Shown piece by piece: positions 60,819 to 64,000 of a stretch of DNA of 64,000 nucleotides (position 1 is its first letter; each line of letters starts with the position of its first letter). The notes beneath the pieces were generated by a model. The model saw nothing but the letters and a program-made list of their open reading frames with translations, was not told the DNA's origin and ran no database searches. Made by a program: the position numbers and the translations under genes. The stretch lies in the IMG/VR virus record IMGVR_UViG_3300043444_000140, positions 43,036 through 107,035 of that record. One strand, written 5' to 3'. The stretch is from a virus.

Positions 60819-61069
60819 TGAATAAGTTTTATTCTGTCATTAGTTCAGAAATAGAAGACAACGTAGACGAACATGCTCATGGTGGAGAAACCATTTTGGA
60901 CACAATCATTGAAGTCACATTTGGACTGGAGCATATGGTGTCAGAGTTCTTTTGGAATGCTGTATTCCTATTGGTAGGCTTTGCCGTTTCAAAGGCAGTA
61001 GCACTACGTAAGATCCACAAGTACATTGATGACAAGCACGGTGTAACCCACCAGGAAGAAGAATATTAA
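60818..61069 (+). CDS. Small membrane protein
   Basis: 83 residues from a GTG overlapping the previous stop (TAGTG). One membrane segment (FFWNAVFLLVGFAVSKAVAL) follows an acidic N-terminus with His-rich HAHGG. A similar VEFFWN-type stretch occurs in the protein at 61587, so the two may be paralogues. Function unknown. Confidence 0.6.
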   Translation: MNKFYSVISSEIEDNVDEHAHGGETILDTIIEVTFGLEHMVSEFFWNAVFLLVGFAVSKAVALRKIHKYIDDKHGVTHQEEEY

Positions 61070-61070
61070 A

Positions 61071-61361
61071 ATGAGTATTAAACCACTTGAAGACAAGATT
61101 GTCGTAAAACCAATTGAAGAGTCAGAAAAGGTAACCTCATCTGGTCTTATCATTTCAACTATGACAAAGGAAAAGCCAACCGAGGGCATTGTTGTTGCAG
61201 TCGGAACAGGTGCCACCTTTGCTGACGGTACCAAGATGACTATTGATCTTAATGTAGGTGACAAGGTTATCTATTCTAAGTACAGTGGTACAGAGATTGA
61301 GCATGATGGTGCAAACCTGGTTATCCTGCCATACCGAGACATTTTTGCGGTAGTTGAGTAA
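61071..61361 (+). CDS. groES: GroES-like co-chaperonin
   Basis: 96 residues, full cpn10 length. IKPLEDKIVVKPIEESEKVT, the mobile loop SGLIISTMTKEKPTEGIVVA, and the roof/strand end VGDKVIYSKYSGTEI are all present, closing with ILPYRDIFAVV. It would cap host GroEL and may tune it for phage capsid folding, as T4 gp31 does (established for T4). No groEL is present here. Confidence 0.9.
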   Translation: MSIKPLEDKIVVKPIEESEKVTSSGLIISTMTKEKPTEGIVVAVGTGATFADGTKMTIDLNVGDKVIYSKYSGTEIEHDGANLVILPYRDIFAVVE

Positions 61362-61363
61362 CC

Positions 61364-61585
61364 ATGCCTAAGATTACTATTGAAGACATGACACCAGAGC
61401 AGCAAGTCGTTATTCAGGTTCTTATTAATGAAGGCAAGATGCAGGCATACGAAGAACTTCTGGAAGAGTTTGAGAAAGAGCATTTTGCTGTCGCTACTGA
61501 AGACCCTTACTATGCCTATTACATCAAGCATGTAATCAGTAGAATCCAGGAACTGTACGATCCGCTATCAAGAGATACCGAGTAG
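61364..61585 (+). CDS. Small acidic hypothetical protein
   Basis: 73 residues, helical, Glu-rich (TPEQQVVIQVLINEGKMQAY, EELLEEFEKEHFAV) with a Tyr-rich middle. It starts two bases after the groES stop. No family recognised. Confidence 0.6.
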   Translation: MPKITIEDMTPEQQVVIQVLINEGKMQAYEELLEEFEKEHFAVATEDPYYAYYIKHVISRIQELYDPLSRDTE

Positions 61586-61586
61586 C

Positions 61587-61760
61587 ATGGAATTTGACTG
61601 GTCAGTCATTGTCGGGATGATAACAGACGTAAACCACATTATAGTTGACTTCTTTTGGAATACCATTTATGAGTTGACAGTTGCAGTAATTTCATATAGA
61701 ATTATTGTTAAGAAATTAGAGAAACGTTTCGTAGAAAAGAATAAAGATGAATCAAATTAA
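61587..61760 (+). CDS. Small membrane protein, paralogue of 60818
   Basis: 57 residues. It reads DVNHIIVDFFWNTIYELTVA then a basic helix (KKLEKRFVEKNKDE). The VxFFWN segment and length match the protein at 60818. Start at an ATG one base after the previous stop; the end overlaps thyX by 14 bases. Confidence 0.6.
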   Translation: MEFDWSVIVGMITDVNHIIVDFFWNTIYELTVAVISYRIIVKKLEKRFVEKNKDESN

Positions 61761-62442
61761 TGTATTGGATAAGGGTTATGTACGTCTTGTGGACACTCTT
61801 GGCAACGATCTATCTGTTGTCAATGCTGCACGTGTATCTTACGATAAAGAGTCTGAGGAGTTTACCCCCAAAGACGAGAAACTTATTGGCTTCCTACTTC
61901 GTGAGGGGCACACGTCGCCATTCCGCCATGCAGCCCTTACCTTCGAGGTCTACGCACCGCTATTTGTTGCAAGACAGTGGTGGAAGTATGCAGTCTCCTC
62001 AACACACGTAGATGATCAGAATGGCTGGAACGAGTCATCTCGTCGCTACATTACTGAAGACGAAGAGTTCTACGTTCCTAGTGCGTCCTCGTGGCGTTCT
62101 AAGCCTGAGAACTCTAAACAGGGTAGTGGTGAGCCAATTCATTTTAGCATTGGTGCATTTTACACCAACAAACTGAATGGCATTATTGACGAGGGCACAA
62201 AGTTGTACCACGAGGCTATGAACGATAACGTGGCACCAGAGATTGCACGTCTATTCCTACCAGCATATGCGATGTACGTACGTTGGCGTTGGACCACATC
62301 CTTGCAGGGTGTAATGACATTCCTCGACCAGCGACTAGAGCACGATGCACAGGTAGAGATCCAGGAGTATGCTTATGCTGTTAAGGATCTCGCACACTCG
62401 GCATTCCCACAAACATTTAAGGCGTTGAGCAATGAGCAATAA
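61747..62442 (+). CDS. thyX: Flavin-dependent thymidylate synthase
   Basis: 231 residues. The ThyX fold is recognisable: VNAARVSYDKES, the HTSPFRHAALTFEVYAP region, and NGWNESSRRY as part of the ThyX motif. The canonical RHRxxSxNExSxRY is altered here: ARQWWKYAVSS is followed by an insertion before the NESSRRY part. It makes dTMP from dUMP with FAD and folate, complementing the ribonucleotide reductase. It overlaps the next gene by 11 bases. Confidence 0.88.
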   Translation: MNQINVLDKGYVRLVDTLGNDLSVVNAARVSYDKESEEFTPKDEKLIGFLLREGHTSPFRHAALTFEVYAPLFVARQWWKYAVSSTHVDDQNGWNESSRRYITEDEEFYVPSASSWRSKPENSKQGSGEPIHFSIGAFYTNKLNGIIDEGTKLYHEAMNDNVAPEIARLFLPAYAMYVRWRWTTSLQGVMTFLDQRLEHDAQVEIQEYAYAVKDLAHSAFPQTFKALSNEQ

Positions 62443-62617
62443 TCGGTATCAAAAGCGTAAGCAGGATGCACAACTATCTGCAATCATTCGTAAAGCAAAG
62501 ATTGATATGGAGAGGTGGGTTTCCACCCTATCTGTTATGCCCAGTGAAATTGAAATTAAGGCATTTCAGGCAGGGTACATTGCAGGAATTAATCGTGGAA
62601 GTGCGGTAAAGGAATGA
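62432..62617 (+). CDS. Small basic hypothetical protein
   Basis: 61 residues, one long basic helix (YQKRKQDAQLSAIIRKAKID) then a helical end (KAFQAGYIAGINRGSA). It overlaps thyX by 11 bases and the kinase gene by four bases (ATGA). No family recognised. Confidence 0.55.
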   Translation: MSNNRYQKRKQDAQLSAIIRKAKIDMERWVSTLSVMPSEIEIKAFQAGYIAGINRGSAVKE

Positions 62618-63159
62618 TTGTTGGTCTAAGTGGATATGCACAAACAGGCAAGGACACCGTAGCAGAGTATCTGGTTGCACAGCATGGCTATCGCAGAGTA
62701 GCCTTTGCAGATCCTATCAGGAAGGCTCTATACAAACTAAATCCAATTATATCTCTTGGAGAGTTTGCAGGTGTACATTTGGCACAGGCGGTTGACGGTC
62801 TAGGCTGGGAAGAGGTTAAGAGGCAGTCCCCAGAGACTCGCAGACTCCTTCAGGTTTTTGGAACAGAGGTTGGCAGAGAGATGTTTGGGGCGGACTTCTG
62901 GGTAAATCAGGCTATGGGAAACTCTGGCAAGTTTGACAAGATTGTCCTGACTGATGTCAGGTTCCCAAATGAGTATAGGGCTATCAAAAATCGAGAAGGC
63001 ATTATTATCAGGATAGTTAAGCCTGGCACTGGTGCAATAAATGCCCATGCCTCAGAGACAGCACTTGACAACTTCTCGTTTGATGCTACAATTATTAATG
63101 ACGGTTCTATTTATGACCTAAATCAAAAAATTGACAGCGTAATAAAGGAAAGACTATGA
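62614..63159 (+). CDS. Deoxynucleoside monophosphate kinase
   Basis: 181 residues. P-loop GLSGYAQTGKDTVAEYL at the N-terminus, VAFADPIRKALYKLNP, the acid-rich middle and VLTDVRFPNEYRAIKNR (Arg-binding) fit the phage dNMP kinase family. It phosphorylates dNMPs to dNDPs for DNA synthesis, downstream of ThyX. It overlaps the metallopeptidase gene by four bases. Confidence 0.85.
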   Translation: MIVGLSGYAQTGKDTVAEYLVAQHGYRRVAFADPIRKALYKLNPIISLGEFAGVHLAQAVDGLGWEEVKRQSPETRRLLQVFGTEVGREMFGADFWVNQAMGNSGKFDKIVLTDVRFPNEYRAIKNREGIIIRIVKPGTGAINAHASETALDNFSFDATIINDGSIYDLNQKIDSVIKERL

Positions 63160-63488
63160 TTAGTTTGGTAAAGATTGGTCCACAAGTATTTGAAGTAGAC
63201 TTTAGGAGCACTCGTGAAGACGGTATGCTCAATGACAGTTCATATGGATACACACTAGATCAAGGCAACCTAATCGTAGTTGCTTCAGATATAAGCGAAG
63301 ACAAGCAGAAGGTGACACTCGTACACGAGGTCCTACATGCTGCAAGAATGATTCTTGAGGGAGCATCTAAGCCAAAGAAAAAGGCTGAATACGAAGAGTG
63401 GGAGCACCACTTCATCGGCATTTATGAGAATGCTTTCATCATGATTATGCAAGACAATCCAGACCTAGTTAAATGGTTGACCAAGTAA
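63156..63488 (+). CDS. Zinc metallopeptidase-like protein
   Basis: 110 residues. HEVLHAARMI (about 53-62) is a clear HExxH zinc motif, with YEEWEHHFIGIYENAF downstream offering a third ligand. The length and pattern resemble small ImmA/IrrE-type or phage-encoded metallopeptidases. Substrate unknown. Overlaps the kinase gene by four bases (ATGA); a tRNA-like element follows its stop. Confidence 0.62.
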   Translation: MISLVKIGPQVFEVDFRSTREDGMLNDSSYGYTLDQGNLIVVASDISEDKQKVTLVHEVLHAARMILEGASKPKKKAEYEEWEHHFIGIYENAFIMIMQDNPDLVKWLTK

Positions 63489-63493
63489 TCCAG

Positions 63494-63570
63494 CCTCCAG
63501 TATCTCCTCACTCTTATAAGGTGTAGAAAGAGTAATTGGTGGCATGTGGGTTCGATCCCCACCTGGAGGA
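63494..63570 (+). tRNA. tRNA-like element with abnormal core
   Basis: 77 bases. The acceptor (CCTCCAG with CTGGAGG), discriminator A and T arm (GTGGG-TTCGATC-CCCAC) are perfect. Between them a canonical D arm and anticodon arm cannot be placed: ACTCTT/AAGAGT form a 6-bp stem with a 12-base loop, and CACT-CTTATAA-GGTG is an alternative anticodon arm (anticodon TAT). No normal D arm precedes it. Confidence 0.5.
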
Positions 63571-63571
63571 C

Positions 63572-63600
63572 TTGCAAAAAGATATACGGAAAGGTATAAT
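63572..63600 (+). promoter_or_regulatory. Promoter, leaderless
   Basis: TTGCAA (63572-63577), 17-bp spacer, TATAAT (63595-63600), six bases before the ATG at 63607. No ribosome site. Confidence 0.72.
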
Positions 63601-63606
63601 AATAGC

Positions 63607-64000
63607 ATGAGTTATAAAGAAGATATCCTTCGCCTACGAGCAGAAGGAAAGACTTATGGAGAGATTAGCGAAACGCTAGGTTGCTCCAAGGGAACGGTAG
63701 CATACTACCTAAAAGAAAAGACTGAGCCAGAAGCAGTAGTTAAGGAGATCAAAATGTCGTCTAATACAGTTTACAGTACCAAGATTGTTACATATATTGA
63801 GAACTATAAGATCAAGCGTCCCTGTATTGGATGCGGTCAGTACCTACATCACAGCCAGATGGATTTCTTTGATGAAAGCCTAGAACAAAAGATTATTAAT
63901 ATTGTTGTTGATCAGGAGACTTACGAAGAGGCTAAGAGACAGGTGACACAACTAAAGTTCTTGTGTGCAAACTGTAACCGTCTTCGCAAATTTAAGGAAG
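63607..64000 (+). CDS. HTH plus degenerate HNH-like protein, truncated by window end
   Basis: 131 residues are visible and the frame stays open at the right edge. Residues 1-36 form a helix-turn-helix (LRLRAEGKTYGEISETLG, SKGTVAYYLK). Residues about 74-130 resemble a phage HNH zinc frame: CIGCGQYLHH, then MDFFDE, and FLCANCNRLRKF. In active actinophage HNH enzymes these read MDFDH and CANCHR, so both catalytic His appear to be lost. The promoter is leaderless (63572). Confidence 0.6.
   Translation, partial: MSYKEDILRLRAEGKTYGEISETLGCSKGTVAYYLKEKTEPEAVVKEIKMSSNTVYSTKIVTYIENYKIKRPCIGCGQYLHHSQMDFFDESLEQKIINIVVDQETYEEAKRQVTQLKFLCANCNRLRKFKE

Overview
This window is a nearly continuous stretch of a tailed double-stranded DNA phage genome. 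It is moderately AT-rich, densely packed, and all but one gene lie on the + strand. Several genes point to an actinobacterial host: a WhiB-type Fe-S regulator (55366-55656), a DUF7455-type small zinc protein (53742-53963), an FmdB-type zinc ribbon, ThyX, and class Ib NrdH/NrdI/NrdE/NrdF. The base composition is lower in GC than for phages of soil actinobacteria, so a low-GC aquatic actinobacterium is a reasonable guess, but that is inference. One tail-tube protein, a very long tape measure and no recognisable sheath suggest a siphovirus. No integrase, repressor or CRISPR array was seen.

Layout. 1-28237 is the virion block: end of a fibre/lectin-like protein, portal, maturation protease with a nested scaffold, HK97-type capsid protein, head-tail connectors, major tail protein, two related tail-assembly chaperones, a 2898-residue tape measure and a set of minor tail proteins. 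28246-42711 holds a MerR-like regulator and then replication, recombination and packaging: DnaB-type helicase, primase, SSB-like protein, DnaE-type polymerase, MazG, NrdH, RecA-like protein, several nucleases, a RuvC-like resolvase, small zinc proteins, and the terminase subunits, which are far from the portal. 42737-51951 holds two secreted proteins, NrdI-NrdE-NrdF, a small membrane protein plus holin, a secreted subtilisin-like protease and a glycosyltransferase. 51934-52681 is a first tRNA cluster (Asn, a damaged Cys-like tRNA, Asp, Thr), followed by an M23 endolysin. 53566-63488 holds small accessory genes: nuclease, WhiB, membrane proteins, Hsp20, Dps, a GDP-mannose dehydratase, a second tRNA cluster (Glu, Tyr, Gln), GroES, ThyX, a dNMP kinase and a metallopeptidase. 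The window closes with a tRNA-like element and a partial HNH-like gene.

Expression signals are unusually readable. Most promoters carry an extended -10 of the form TGn-TATAAT, often with a TTGACA-like -35 at 17-18 bp. At least seven genes have their ATG only 5-8 bases after the -10 hexamer, so their mRNAs should be leaderless. Others use strong AAGGAGG-type ribosome sites. Terminator hairpins with UUCG or GAAA loops separate the blocks.

The observations I would check first are: a nucleotidyltransferase-like domain apparently inserted in the tape measure between two copies of a repeat; the leaderless gene set; long and short tail chaperones made from separate genes rather than by frameshifting; an AUU-initiated secreted PA14 protein; a 20-bp palindromic divergent promoter; and two tRNA-like elements with intact acceptor and T arms but abnormal cores.
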